Numbered from the stretch's first letter, positions 45,339-55,190 are shown. The stretch: 64,000 nucleotides of DNA from an uncultured Glaciecola sp. (GCA_937125395.1 CAKZLI010000055.1:1-64000); one strand, 5' to 3'. The notes: generated by a model from the sequence alone, not told the origin. Translations and numbers: made by a program.

Positions 45339-47993
45339 ATGCAGGCTAAACGTCGATTAGATTATGTTGCCAGTGAGTTCACAATTGATTCGGTGTCACT
45401 CAACTTTGAGTTAGCGCCAGAGTCTACACTGGTAACAAATACGATGCAGGTGTCACGAGTTGATGTCAATTCAACCAGTGAACTGTTCTTAAACGGTGAA
45501 TCTCTTACGTTTATTTCAGCCTCACTCATCAAGGACGGGGTCAGCACGGCTTTAATTGAAGACATAGATTATCGCTTAGGCATCGATGGCTTAGCACTCT
45601 TAACGCTTCCATCTACTTGTGAGCTAGTTTTAGTGACACAAATAAACCCCAAAGCTAACACCGCTTTAGAAGGTTTGTATTATGCCAGCGGTGCATTTTG
45701 CACTCAGTGTGAGGCCGAGGGATTTAGGCGCATCACATACTATTTAGACCGTCCTGATGTGTTATCAATTTTTACCGTGACGCTCAATGCCAGTAAAGCA
45801 GAATATCCTTATTTATTAAGTAATGGTAATCCTGTAGCACAAGGGGATTTACCAGATAATCGACACTTTGTTACTTGGTTTGATCCACACAAAAAACCGG
45901 CTTATTTATTTGCATTAGTCGCGGGTGACTTTGATTTACTTGAAGACGTCTACCTCACCAATACAGATACCGAAGTCACGCTTCAAGTATTTGTCGAAAA
46001 AGGCCGTCAACAACAAGCATTACATGCAATGCACTCTCTCAAAAAATCAATGCGTTGGGACGAACAAACATTCAATTTGACGTATGATTTAGATATTTAC
46101 ATGATCGTTGCTGTTGATTTTTTCAATATGGGCGCGATGGAGAATAAAGGCTTAAATATCTTTAATAGCAAATTTGTTTTAGCCGACTCTGGTTCAGCGA
46201 CAGATGAAGATTATTTTAATATTGAGTCGATAATCGCACATGAATATTTTCATAATTGGACCGGTAATCGAGTGACTTGTCGAGATTGGTTTCAATTAAG
46301 TTTAAAAGAAGGCTTAACAGTATATAGAGACCAGTGGTTTAGTCATGATATGACATCTCCATTAAGCAATCGAATCAAACAAGTCAATGTGATGAGAGCG
46401 CAGCAGTTTGCAGAAGATGCATCGGCAATGGCTCATCCTATTCGTCCTGAAGAAGTCATCGAGATGAATAATTTTTATACGGTGACTGTATATGATAAAG
46501 GTGCCGAAGTGATCCGCATGATGCATACTCTGTTGGGTGACGATGGTTTCAAACACGGTTTGCGTCTATATTTTCAACGGCATGATGGGCAAGCGGTCAC
46601 CTGTGATGATTTTGTGAATGCAATGGCAGATGCCAATGATTATGACTTAACAGATTTTTCACTGTGGTACTCACAGTCTGGTACGCCAGAGGTTAAGGTT
46701 GAACAATCATATGATCCCATATCATCAACCTTGACCGTGAGCTTGACACAGTTAACACAACCGACTCAAGATCAGGCGGTCAAAGCGCCATTAGTATTGC
46801 CCATTAAATATGAATGCGTGGATAAGCACGGCACACAATATCGTGCTAGCAACGAACACAGTGATAACCTTGTTGTGATGGATGATGCTCAGCTTCAAAT
46901 AACATTTAAACACGTCCCAGCTGATGCTATTGCTGTGTTATTTAATGGCTTCTCGGCGCCGGTTAAAGTGCAAGCGCACTATACAATTGAGCAATACATG
47001 CAGGTCATCCAACATGCCAATGATGATTTTGCAAAATGGGAGGCAATTCAATCTGTCTACCAGCATGCGGTCAAACGACTGTTAGATGGCAATGTTGCGC
47101 TTAATGAAGCGGCAGAAGTGCATCACTATTTAAGCAAGCACATTAAGCTTGAGCAATTAGGCTCATGGCTTCAAGCAAGTATCGACCAACCCGAATTATT
47201 AGCTGAAATGCTTACATTGCCAAGCACTGATGCTTTGTTACAGCGCTTACATGGTTATGACATCTTGGCTATTGAACAAGCGCGCATTGGCATTATTGAA
47301 CATCTACTTACGCTTTTCCGTGAGGATTTTGTTGCTCAATACCGTACGATTATGCAACAACCGGTTGTCTATGCGTATGAACAACAACAAGTTAATGCCC
47401 GTCGCTTAGCGAATGTATTAATTGGTTTATTAGCCCACGATAAACAGCACGCAGGTCTGGCACTAGAACATGTTAACCATAGCGATAACATGACCAATTC
47501 CCTAGGAGGACTCAAAGCAACACAAGTATTGCAAGGCCCAGAGTTTGTCACAGTGATGGATCAATTCTTAGCGCAATGGAAAAATGATGCCGTTGTTATG
47601 GATAAGTGGTTTGCGTTGCATGCCACATCCAATCGCCCTGATATTTTATCTCAGTTGACGCTACTGCAGGGGCATCCGTTGTATTCAATTAATAACCCGA
47701 ACAAGGTGAGGGCATTGATGGGCAGTTTTGCTTTTTATAATGTCAATGGTTTTCATGCTGCCGATGGTTCGGGCTATGCGTATATTGCGAATTACTTGAT
47801 GGAACTTGATAGCGTGAATGCACAGGTTGCTGCACGGATTGTGACTCCGCTGACTCAATGGCAGCCACATCCGGCGCAACGCCAAGCACAAATGGTCAAA
47901 CAACTACGTCGTTTACTAGATCATTCCGGACTGAGTAAAGATTTATTTGAAAAAGTATCCAAAAGTGTTATGCAATATGAAGCATTACATTGA
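45339..47993 (+). CDS. pepN: Aminopeptidase N
   Basis: A cytoplasmic M1 zinc aminopeptidase of broad specificity, 884 residues (E. coli 870). The zinc ligands are His301, His305 (HEYFHNWTGNR) and Glu324 (LKEGLTVYRDQ), with catalytic Glu302. The exopeptidase motif GAMEN lies at 265-269 and the gluzincin catalytic domain is followed by the helical C-terminal DUF3458 region. AAGGGAAAG lies ahead of the ATG. It ends the NSS-NhaC-PepN run. In E. coli, pepN neighbours pyrD; here the DUF1302 module and gdhB lie between. Confidence 0.97.
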   Translation: MQAKRRLDYVASEFTIDSVSLNFELAPESTLVTNTMQVSRVDVNSTSELFLNGESLTFISASLIKDGVSTALIEDIDYRLGIDGLALLTLPSTCELVLVTQINPKANTALEGLYYASGAFCTQCEAEGFRRITYYLDRPDVLSIFTVTLNASKAEYPYLLSNGNPVAQGDLPDNRHFVTWFDPHKKPAYLFALVAGDFDLLEDVYLTNTDTEVTLQVFVEKGRQQQALHAMHSLKKSMRWDEQTFNLTYDLDIYMIVAVDFFNMGAMENKGLNIFNSKFVLADSGSATDEDYFNIESIIAHEYFHNWTGNRVTCRDWFQLSLKEGLTVYRDQWFSHDMTSPLSNRIKQVNVMRAQQFAEDASAMAHPIRPEEVIEMNNFYTVTVYDKGAEVIRMMHTLLGDDGFKHGLRLYFQRHDGQAVTCDDFVNAMADANDYDLTDFSLWYSQSGTPEVKVEQSYDPISSTLTVSLTQLTQPTQDQAVKAPLVLPIKYECVDKHGTQYRASNEHSDNLVVMDDAQLQITFKHVPADAIAVLFNGFSAPVKVQAHYTIEQYMQVIQHANDDFAKWEAIQSVYQHAVKRLLDGNVALNEAAEVHHYLSKHIKLEQLGSWLQASIDQPELLAEMLTLPSTDALLQRLHGYDILAIEQARIGIIEHLLTLFREDFVAQYRTIMQQPVVYAYEQQQVNARRLANVLIGLLAHDKQHAGLALEHVNHSDNMTNSLGGLKATQVLQGPEFVTVMDQFLAQWKNDAVVMDKWFALHATSNRPDILSQLTLLQGHPLYSINNPNKVRALMGSFAFYNVNGFHAADGSGYAYIANYLMELDSVNAQVAARIVTPLTQWQPHPAQRQAQMVKQLRRLLDHSGLSKDLFEKVSKSVMQYEALH

Positions 47994-48036
47994 GTATGTT
48001 TTTACGGGTGAAAAATTCACCAAAACTCCATGATTT

Positions 48037-48058
48037 TTGTCAAGTTGCAAAATGACAA
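48037..48058. promoter_or_regulatory. Inverted repeat resembling a repressor operator
   Basis: TTGTCA and TGACAA are separated by ten bases, in the gap between pepN and the DUF1302 gene, 160 bases before its start. The form fits TetR-type operators, but the regulator is not in the window and a random occurrence is possible. Confidence 0.35.
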
Positions 48059-48219
48059 GAAACGTAAATAGTAAATATATCGCTACAAACAATGGCACTG
48101 GTAGGATTAGTCCTTGCACATCTATTAAATTAATGTAATTATTTTGTTAAATATAAAAAGTTCCGGTCTTTAAAACGTTGTTTTTAAACAATTAAAAGCA
48201 ATCTAGGAGAATAAAAACT

Positions 48220-50310
48220 ATGACAAGTAGACCCAACCTGTTCAAAAAATCCCCTCTTGCGTTAGGTATTGCTGCCTTACTCTCAGGAAGTGCATTTGTT
48301 TCCCAAGCTGCAGAATTTGAATTTGGTGATGTAACACTCACTATCGATTCAACATTTACTGTCGGTACTGCATTTCGTGTTGAGGACAGAGATTTAAGCT
48401 TAATAGGTAATTCTAACTTACCCGATTTTAACTGGGGTGGTTATACTGCCTTAGGCAATGTTATTTATCCAAGCGCTGATGTATGGTCAATCGCTGATGG
48501 CAGAGGTGCATACTCGACCAATGGTGATTTGGGTAACTTGATGCATGACTCCGGTGATATGTTCTCTTTTCAAGTATCTAGCTCTCATGAACTCGATTTT
48601 CAGTATGAAAATATGGGCTTATTCATGCGTGGTTTATATTATAAAGATATTGTTGCTTCTAATGACAATAATCAATGGAGCCGTCCAATTGGTGGTGACG
48701 AGATAGATTTGTGTCATACCAAAAAATCTCGCGAACAATTATGTGAAGACCTGCGTTTACTTGATTTCTTTTTATACGCCGATTTTGATGTCAATGAAAT
48801 GCCATTAACTGTTCGTATTGGTGATCAAGTTGTAAGTTGGGGGGAATCTACTTTTATTCAGCATGGTATCAATACAACCAACCCAGTAGACGTGACACGT
48901 GCACGTACACCAGGTGCAGAACTAAAAGAAGTCTTTATCCCAGTCGGCATGGTGTACGCATCATTAGGTTTAACTGAGAATGTGTCACTTGCTGGTTATT
49001 ATCAGTATGACTGGCAAAAAAGTCGTTTACCTGTCGCTGGTTCGTATTTTGCAACGAATGATTTTGCGGGTGAGGGCGGTCAAGCATCTAATGTACAGTT
49101 AGGTTTCTCAGGTAACCCTGATATTCACCTTGATTTCTTACTCAGTGAGTTGAACAGCATCGGTGATATGTTACGTGCCGGTACCCCAGGTTCAGCATTG
49201 TCTCAAGCATACCTAGCTTATCCAACTAAGGTTGCGGTGCGTGGTTACGGCGATGACGCGCATACTGACGCTTCAGATAGTGGTCAGTATGGACTGAAAT
49301 TATCTTGGTATGTGCCTGAGTTGAACGATACTGAATTTGGTTTTTACCATATTAATTATCACAGCACACGCCCATTAGTATCGGGTGTGACGTCTGATTT
49401 TACCGCTGCTGGTATTGGTGGTGATTTAGCCTATCTAGCCGGTAATCAGATTACCAAGGATAATGTGACTCAGTTAGCTGCGTTTACTAAAGCAGAGTTT
49501 ATTTACCCAGAAGATATCTCGTTGTTTGGTGCGTCATTTAACACTAATATTGGCGAAACAGCCTTTGCTGGTGAACTTTCGTATCGTCAAGATGAACCAT
49601 TACAGATTGATGATGTTGAATTGTTATACATGGCAATGCCAGAACAGCTAGCCAATGCGGGTATTCGTCCTGATTTAGCCGGTATCTCACAATTAAATAA
49701 TATTGTTTTACCTAACGGTCAATCAGGAACGACGGGCCCAGGGGAATATGCTGCTGGTTACTTATTATCTGATACGCTTCAAGCACAAATGACGATATCA
49801 CATATATTTGGTCCAGTATTAGGCACGGATAATTTTGTGTTATTGGGTGAGTTTGCTTATGTAGATGTCATGGACTTCCCAGATCCAGAGGTGATTCGTT
49901 TGAATGCACCTGGCACAGGTCGAACTGCGTCACTAGAACCAAATACATTTACCGGCTCTACCGGTGAAGGTTTGCATTTAGGTCTATCAGATGGTCCTGA
50001 GACTAACCCGTTCTCAACCCAAACCTCATGGGGCTATCGTTTATTAGCGGTTGCTGATTATAACAATATCTTAGGGGGTGTTAACTTACGTGCACGTGCA
50101 TCATTTGCACATGATGTCAGTGGTACAACACCCGATCCGTTATTCTTGTTTCTTGAAGATCGTCAATCAGCAAGCTTAACATTGACCTTTGATTACCTGA
50201 GCAAGTACGCCGTATCAGCGTCGTATAACTCTTTCTGGGGAGGCATTGGTACAACAAATGCACTTGCAGATCGTGATTTCGCGTCTTTAAACTTTAAGTA
50301 TTCTTACTAA
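48220..50310 (+). CDS. DUF1302 family outer-membrane protein
   Basis: A 696-residue exported protein with a signal peptide (KKSPLALGIAALLSGSAFVSQA, cut near residue 30). The body is beta-rich and ends in LNFKYSY with a C-terminal aromatic, as in outer-membrane barrels. Segments FRVEDRDLSLIGNSNL, WGESTFIQHGINTTNPVDV and RARASFAHDVSGTTPD are typical of DUF1302, a family usually found beside DUF1329. Function unproven. Ribosome site CTAGGAG is eight bases before the ATG. First gene of a four-gene cluster with a DUF1329 protein, a YCF48-like protein and an RND transporter. The cluster lies where many relatives have nothing between pepN and gdhB. Confidence 0.85.
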   Translation: MTSRPNLFKKSPLALGIAALLSGSAFVSQAAEFEFGDVTLTIDSTFTVGTAFRVEDRDLSLIGNSNLPDFNWGGYTALGNVIYPSADVWSIADGRGAYSTNGDLGNLMHDSGDMFSFQVSSSHELDFQYENMGLFMRGLYYKDIVASNDNNQWSRPIGGDEIDLCHTKKSREQLCEDLRLLDFFLYADFDVNEMPLTVRIGDQVVSWGESTFIQHGINTTNPVDVTRARTPGAELKEVFIPVGMVYASLGLTENVSLAGYYQYDWQKSRLPVAGSYFATNDFAGEGGQASNVQLGFSGNPDIHLDFLLSELNSIGDMLRAGTPGSALSQAYLAYPTKVAVRGYGDDAHTDASDSGQYGLKLSWYVPELNDTEFGFYHINYHSTRPLVSGVTSDFTAAGIGGDLAYLAGNQITKDNVTQLAAFTKAEFIYPEDISLFGASFNTNIGETAFAGELSYRQDEPLQIDDVELLYMAMPEQLANAGIRPDLAGISQLNNIVLPNGQSGTTGPGEYAAGYLLSDTLQAQMTISHIFGPVLGTDNFVLLGEFAYVDVMDFPDPEVIRLNAPGTGRTASLEPNTFTGSTGEGLHLGLSDGPETNPFSTQTSWGYRLLAVADYNNILGGVNLRARASFAHDVSGTTPDPLFLFLEDRQSASLTLTFDYLSKYAVSASYNSFWGGIGTTNALADRDFASLNFKYSY

Positions 50311-50322
50311 TTGGGTATTAAA

Positions 50323-51690
50323 ATGATAAAAAAAATAAGCATGTTAGCAACAGCATTAACTGTTGCACTTTATGGAGGGGTCGCATCAGCGAACCTTGCT
50401 CAAGCAGACGTCGCCAAATTAGGTACAGAATTAACGCCTGTCGGTGCTGAACTTGCGGGTAACGCAGATGGCAGTATCCCAGCTTGGACTGGCGGTATCA
50501 CTGAATTACCTGCAGGTTATCAAGTAGGCGATCATCACATCGACCCATTTGCTGATGATGAAGTCATGTTTACGATTACTGCTGCAAATTATAAGCAGTA
50601 TGCAGATAACCTATCGCCTGGTCAGATGGCGTTGTTTGAAGCCTACCCTGATACTTACAAAATGCCAGTGTATCCAACACGTCGCAGTGCGTCTTACCCA
50701 GACTTCGTGTATGAAGCGACTAAGACCAATGCAGCCAGTGGTGCTTTGATGGAAGGTGGTAATGGCGTAGTGAATGCGACCATGGGTATCCCATTTCCAA
50801 TGCCTAAAAACGGTTTAGAAGCAATTTGGAATCATACATTACGCTATCGTGGTGGAGATGTTACTCGTTTTGGTGGGCAAGCGGCTGTTACTGAAGGCGG
50901 TGCGTTTACCGTAATTGGTTTTGAAGAACAGTTGATGATCAAATATTCAGAAGCGGGCATGACACCTGAGCGAATTTTAGACGAAAACATCTTGTTTAAG
51001 TTTAAACAAAAGGTGACTAAGCCTTCTCGTCTTGCTGGTACTGCATTGTTAGTGCATGAGACACTTGATCAAGTCAAAAATCCACGTCAAGCATGGACCT
51101 ATAATACTGGTCAACGCCGCGTCAGACGTGCGCCTAACGTTGCTTATGATACGCCTGGAACTGCGACGGATGGCCTGCGTACAACAGATGATTACGATAT
51201 GTATAATGGTTCTCCAAACCGTTATAACTGGGAATTAAAAGGCAAACAAGAAATGTATGTTGCCTATAACAGTTACAAGATACATAGTGATCAACTACAA
51301 TATGAAGACGTACTCAAGCAGCACCATGTGAATCCGGAACTGACACGTTTTGAGAAGCATCGTGTTTGGGTTGTTGAAGCAACGTTAAAAGAAGAATACC
51401 GCCATGTATATGGCAAACGTGTTTTCTATATTGATGAAGACAGCTGGCAGATCATGGTTGCTGACTCATATGATGACCGCGGTGGTCTATATCGTGTTGC
51501 ATTAGCATACGGTCTAAATTACTACGAAGTACCGACACCTTGGGCAACGTTAGAAATTTATCATGACCTTAATTCACGTCGTTATCTAGCAACAGGTTTG
51601 GACAATGAAGAAGACATGTATGACTTTTCGGTTGATTTAAAAGATCGAGACTTTACGCCTCAAGCACTGCGTAGAGAAGGCAAACGTTAA
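50323..51690 (+). CDS. DUF1329 family periplasmic protein
   Basis: A 455-residue exported protein with a signal peptide (KKISMLATALTVALYGGVASA). The start of the mature part (TELTPVGAELAGNADGSIPAWTGG) and the FYIDEDSWQIMVADSYDDRGGLYRVA-type C-terminal region are marks of DUF1329; the family is thought to have a LolA/LolB-like lipid-binding fold (recollection, not testable here). The ATG at 50323 is preferred to TTG at 50311 because it gives the typical signal. It follows the DUF1302 gene by 12 bases. A hairpin lies between it and the next gene. Confidence 0.87.
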   Translation: MIKKISMLATALTVALYGGVASANLAQADVAKLGTELTPVGAELAGNADGSIPAWTGGITELPAGYQVGDHHIDPFADDEVMFTITAANYKQYADNLSPGQMALFEAYPDTYKMPVYPTRRSASYPDFVYEATKTNAASGALMEGGNGVVNATMGIPFPMPKNGLEAIWNHTLRYRGGDVTRFGGQAAVTEGGAFTVIGFEEQLMIKYSEAGMTPERILDENILFKFKQKVTKPSRLAGTALLVHETLDQVKNPRQAWTYNTGQRRVRRAPNVAYDTPGTATDGLRTTDDYDMYNGSPNRYNWELKGKQEMYVAYNSYKIHSDQLQYEDVLKQHHVNPELTRFEKHRVWVVEATLKEEYRHVYGKRVFYIDEDSWQIMVADSYDDRGGLYRVALAYGLNYYEVPTPWATLEIYHDLNSRRYLATGLDNEEDMYDFSVDLKDRDFTPQALRREGKR

Positions 51691-51700
51691 GCACTTCGAT

Positions 51701-51725
51701 AACGGTTGACTTAGGTCAGCCGTTT
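51701..51725 (+). terminator. Hairpin inside the DUF1302 module
   Basis: AACGGTTGAC pairs with GTCAGCCGTT over ten positions with one G-T pair and loop TTAG; TTTTACTTTCT follows. It lies 10 bases after the DUF1329 stop and 44 before the YCF48-like gene. It may partly terminate transcription and lower expression of the last two genes. Confidence 0.55.
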
Positions 51726-51768
51726 TACTTTCTGGGCCTTACATTATTAATCATATTTTTGGGCAATT

Positions 51769-52776
51769 ATGTTAAAAAAACTACTTTCTTTATCTCTTTT
51801 ATTGTCGCTATCAGTTGAAGCAGAGCAATCGTTGCCGGCAAAGCTGGTTGCTGACTCTATATTGTTAGATATTATTGCTATCTCTGATACACAGTATTTA
51901 GCTGTTGGTGAACGCGGTCATGTTATCACTGGGCAATCACTTACTGACTTTACCCAAATTATTGTCCCCACAACAGCCTCGTTAACGGCCGTCGCTCAAG
52001 TAAATCAAAAATTATGGGCGGTAGGGCATGATTACACGATTATTCATTCCGATGACAACGGGCAAACATGGCAGACACAATTTACAGACATTAGCAAAGA
52101 ACGCCCCTTGTTAGATGTGGTGTTTTTTGATGAGCAGCAAGGGATCGCTATAGGTGCATACGGCAGTTTTATGCGTACTATCGATGGCGGAAGCACTTGG
52201 CAGACAGAGTTACATGCTAGTTTACTGCACCCTGATGATATCGAATATTTAGAAGAAGTCAGAGAGTTTGACGGTGAAGCATTTTACTTAGAAGAATTAG
52301 AATCAATCTTACCTCACCTTAACCGTGTATTTTATAGTGGTAACCAGCTATATATGGCCGGTGAAAGCGGTATGTTAGCGCAAAGTAATGATTTAGGTGC
52401 AACATGGCAACGTATTGATATCAATTATGAGGGGTCCTTTTTCGATATAATAGCGATTGATGATGTCCTTGTAGCTGCAGGACTGCGTGGTAATTTGTTT
52501 ATTCGACAAGGCGCTGAGCAGTGGACTTCCGTTGACCTGTGCCATACATCTTCAATCAATTCGTTATTTATCAACAACGACAAGATTGTTGCGTTGAGTA
52601 ATAATGGATATGTCGCAAACATTGATTATACCAACTTATCAAGCCAACCAACATGCTCCGACCCTGCAATCAACGTGGTGCATAATGCAGACAAAATCAC
52701 CATTATCAACGCCATTACATTTAACAATATGAGCATTGCTGTGACTAGTGATGGCTTAGCACAATTAACAGAATAA
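51769..52776 (+). CDS. YCF48/HCF136-like beta-propeller exported protein
   Basis: A 335-residue protein with a signal peptide (KKLLSLSLLLSLSVEA, cut near AEQ). The rest consists of BNR/Asp-box-like repeats, such as SDDNGQTWQTQ, TIDGGSTWQTE and NDLGATWQR, each followed by a beta sheet, as in the YCF48 (photosystem II assembly factor) family of propellers. Here photosynthesis is not implied: the family is common beside DUF1329 and RND genes in marine and soil proteobacteria. The RND gene starts eight bases after the stop, so they are probably cotranscribed. Confidence 0.85.
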   Translation: MLKKLLSLSLLLSLSVEAEQSLPAKLVADSILLDIIAISDTQYLAVGERGHVITGQSLTDFTQIIVPTTASLTAVAQVNQKLWAVGHDYTIIHSDDNGQTWQTQFTDISKERPLLDVVFFDEQQGIAIGAYGSFMRTIDGGSTWQTELHASLLHPDDIEYLEEVREFDGEAFYLEELESILPHLNRVFYSGNQLYMAGESGMLAQSNDLGATWQRIDINYEGSFFDIIAIDDVLVAAGLRGNLFIRQGAEQWTSVDLCHTSSINSLFINNDKIVALSNNGYVANIDYTNLSSQPTCSDPAINVVHNADKITIINAITFNNMSIAVTSDGLAQLTE

Positions 52777-52783
52777 GAATAAT

Positions 52784-55096
52784 ATGGATAAATTAATTAC
52801 ATTATCTGAAGCGATTATATTTGGTCATCGCAAGTTAGTAATTGGCCTGTTTACAGTGATCACCATTGTCCTGCTTTACATGGCTTCGCAATTACAACTG
52901 GATGCGGGTTTTGAAAAAAACATCCCACTAGAACATGAATACATGCAGAACTATATGAAGCATCGCGCGGATTTTGATGGTGCGAACAGTGTTCTGGTGT
53001 CGGTTTGTGATACCTCTGGTAACATATTTAATACTCACTTTTTTGATACGTTAAAAAATGTCCATGATGATGTGTTCTTTATCAATGGCGTTGAGCGTTC
53101 ATTAGTCGTGTCGTTATTTTCTCCTTCGACTCGCTTTACCGAAATTGTCGAAGGTGGTTTTGCAGGGGGGCCCGTGATCCCTGCGGACTTTAATTCGTCG
53201 GATCAGCGTGCTTTAAATACGGTTGCGCAAAATGTTGAAAAAGCCGGAATAGTAGGTCGTCAAGTATCCAATGATTTTTCTTGTTCTATGGTTACGGCAC
53301 AACTGCTATCAACTAACCCTGAAACAGGCGAGCCGCTTGACATGTTAGCCATCGGCAAGCAGCTTGAAGACGAGTTACGGACTAAATATGAATCGGACAA
53401 GGTGACTATTCATATTATTGGTTTTTCTAAAATGATTGCTGATGTAGCAAATGGTGCCAAAGACGTAGTGATGTTTTTTGCTATCGCGATTGCCATTACC
53501 GCCTTAATGGTCTTTTTGTTTTCTAAGTCTGTCATGCTGACGATATTGCCGCTGTTGTGCTCTATTGTTGCCGTAGTTTGGCAATTAGGTTTGCTGACGT
53601 TATTTGGTTTTGGCTTAGATCCAATGTCAATCTTAGTGCCATTTTTAGTCTTTGCCATCGGTGTCAGTCATGGTGTGCAAATGATCAACGCGGTGAGTAA
53701 ACATGCCATTGCCGGTATGAGTGTGTTTAATGCATCCAAATTAGCATTTACGTCACTCTTAATACCTGGCGGTATTGCATTACTCTCAGATACAGTTGGC
53801 TTTATGACCTTATTGGTCATTGATATTGGTATTATCAAAGAGCTGGCTATCACTGCCTCAATGGGGGTTGCGGTAATTATCTTAACCAATTTGATCTTGT
53901 TACCTGTATTAATGTCTTTTATTACCTTAGATGACCGATATAAAGCCAAATTTGATCTCAATGATTCCTCAAATCGCGTGTGGGAGTGGTTTACTAAATG
54001 CTGTGACAAGCCAGTCGCTGTTGGCATTGTCTTGTTGACGGCATTATTGTTTATCTTAGGCTCGATGCAAGCACAAAATTTAAAAATTGGTGATTTGCAT
54101 GCTGGCGCACCGGCATTGCACGAAGATTCTCGATATAACCAAGACACTTTTTTGATTACGGACAAGTATGAAATCACAGTGGATTATATTTCTATTCTAG
54201 TGGAAACATCACCTGCAGCTTGTACTTCACATTCAGTCATGCAACGAATTGATGATTTTCAATGGCGTATGCAAAATGTCGAAGGGATCCAGTCTGCGGT
54301 ATCGTTACCGTCAGTCGCCAAACGCATTAATGCCGGTTACAACGAAGGAAATCCTAAGTGGCATGTACTACCTCGTAATGAACAAACATTGGTGCAAGCA
54401 GTAGGGCGAGTACCGACATCTTCTGGCTTATTAAATGCAGATTGTTCAGTGATGCCGGTTATTCTTTTTATGGAAGATCATAAAGCGGAAACAATTACCC
54501 GCGTTGTTGATGCGATTAAAGCCTACAGAACCGAATATCAAAGTGATGACTTACAATTCTCTTTAGCATCTGGCCCGGTGGGTGTAATGGCAGCCACCAA
54601 TGAAGCGGTTGCTAGCTCGCAAAACCCAATGTTAATTTATGTATTTGGTGCGGTGATATTATTGTGCTTGCTAAGCTTCCGTTCCTTACGAGCAACCTTG
54701 TCGGTAGTCATTCCATTGTATGTTGTATCAGTCCTAGCACAAGCGTTAATGACGTTCTTGCAGATTGGGCTAACGGTGTCGACCTTACCGGTGATTGCGT
54801 TAGGTGTCGGTATTGGGGTCGATTATGGTATTTATATTCTATCGACTATGGTTGTGCGCTTACGCGCCGGTGACTCAGTACAAGTGTCGTATTTGGCCGC
54901 ATTGAAAGAGCGGGGAAGTGCGGTGTTATTTACCGGTATCACCTTAGCTATCGGCGTCAGCACGTGGGTTTTCTCAAGTTTAAAATTCCAAATGGATATG
55001 GGAATTTTGTTAACCTTTATGTTTATAGTCAATATGTTAGGTGCGATTTTTGTACTACCAGCTATAGCCAAAATACTATGGTGGAATAAAAAATAA
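52784..55096 (+). CDS. RND/MMPL superfamily transporter
   Basis: A 770-residue inner-membrane transporter with the RND topology: one N-terminal membrane segment (17-35), a large periplasmic loop (36-220), a group of five or so segments (225-375), a second loop and a second group (630-765). The segment LSFRSLRATLSVVIPLYVVS and GVGIGVDYGIYILS at the C-terminal side match MMPL/SSD-type members, which export lipids or other hydrophobic compounds, in contrast to drug-efflux members with two large loops and an AcrA partner gene. None of those partners are here; the DUF1302, DUF1329 and YCF48 proteins may replace them. Substrate unknown. Confidence 0.88.
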   Translation: MDKLITLSEAIIFGHRKLVIGLFTVITIVLLYMASQLQLDAGFEKNIPLEHEYMQNYMKHRADFDGANSVLVSVCDTSGNIFNTHFFDTLKNVHDDVFFINGVERSLVVSLFSPSTRFTEIVEGGFAGGPVIPADFNSSDQRALNTVAQNVEKAGIVGRQVSNDFSCSMVTAQLLSTNPETGEPLDMLAIGKQLEDELRTKYESDKVTIHIIGFSKMIADVANGAKDVVMFFAIAIAITALMVFLFSKSVMLTILPLLCSIVAVVWQLGLLTLFGFGLDPMSILVPFLVFAIGVSHGVQMINAVSKHAIAGMSVFNASKLAFTSLLIPGGIALLSDTVGFMTLLVIDIGIIKELAITASMGVAVIILTNLILLPVLMSFITLDDRYKAKFDLNDSSNRVWEWFTKCCDKPVAVGIVLLTALLFILGSMQAQNLKIGDLHAGAPALHEDSRYNQDTFLITDKYEITVDYISILVETSPAACTSHSVMQRIDDFQWRMQNVEGIQSAVSLPSVAKRINAGYNEGNPKWHVLPRNEQTLVQAVGRVPTSSGLLNADCSVMPVILFMEDHKAETITRVVDAIKAYRTEYQSDDLQFSLASGPVGVMAATNEAVASSQNPMLIYVFGAVILLCLLSFRSLRATLSVVIPLYVVSVLAQALMTFLQIGLTVSTLPVIALGVGIGVDYGIYILSTMVVRLRAGDSVQVSYLAALKERGSAVLFTGITLAIGVSTWVFSSLKFQMDMGILLTFMFIVNMLGAIFVLPAIAKILWWNKK

Positions 55097-55161
55097 CCAC
55101 ACCTATCTATCTCATCGATAGGTGAGTGCGGTAGGTATAATTATTTTTGCATATACATGTA

Positions 55162-55190
55162 ATAAAAAAGGGCTTTTAGCCCTTTTTTTT
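55162..55190 (+). terminator. Rho-independent terminator after the RND gene
   Basis: GGGC/GCCC stem with loop TTTTA, extended by A and T runs, followed by eight T. It closes the DUF1302 module and separates it from gdhB. A weaker 8-bp inverted repeat (CACCTATC/GATAGGTG) lies just upstream at 55100-55124. Confidence 0.85.

Noticed and set aside
48007..48021. Hairpin GGTGAA-AAA-TTCACC after pepN as a terminator
   Set aside because: No T run follows on either strand and the stem is only six pairs; it may be chance.
53668..54177. 169-codon antisense frame inside the RND transporter gene
   Set aside because: Same reason: antisense of a membrane-protein gene, no independent evidence.
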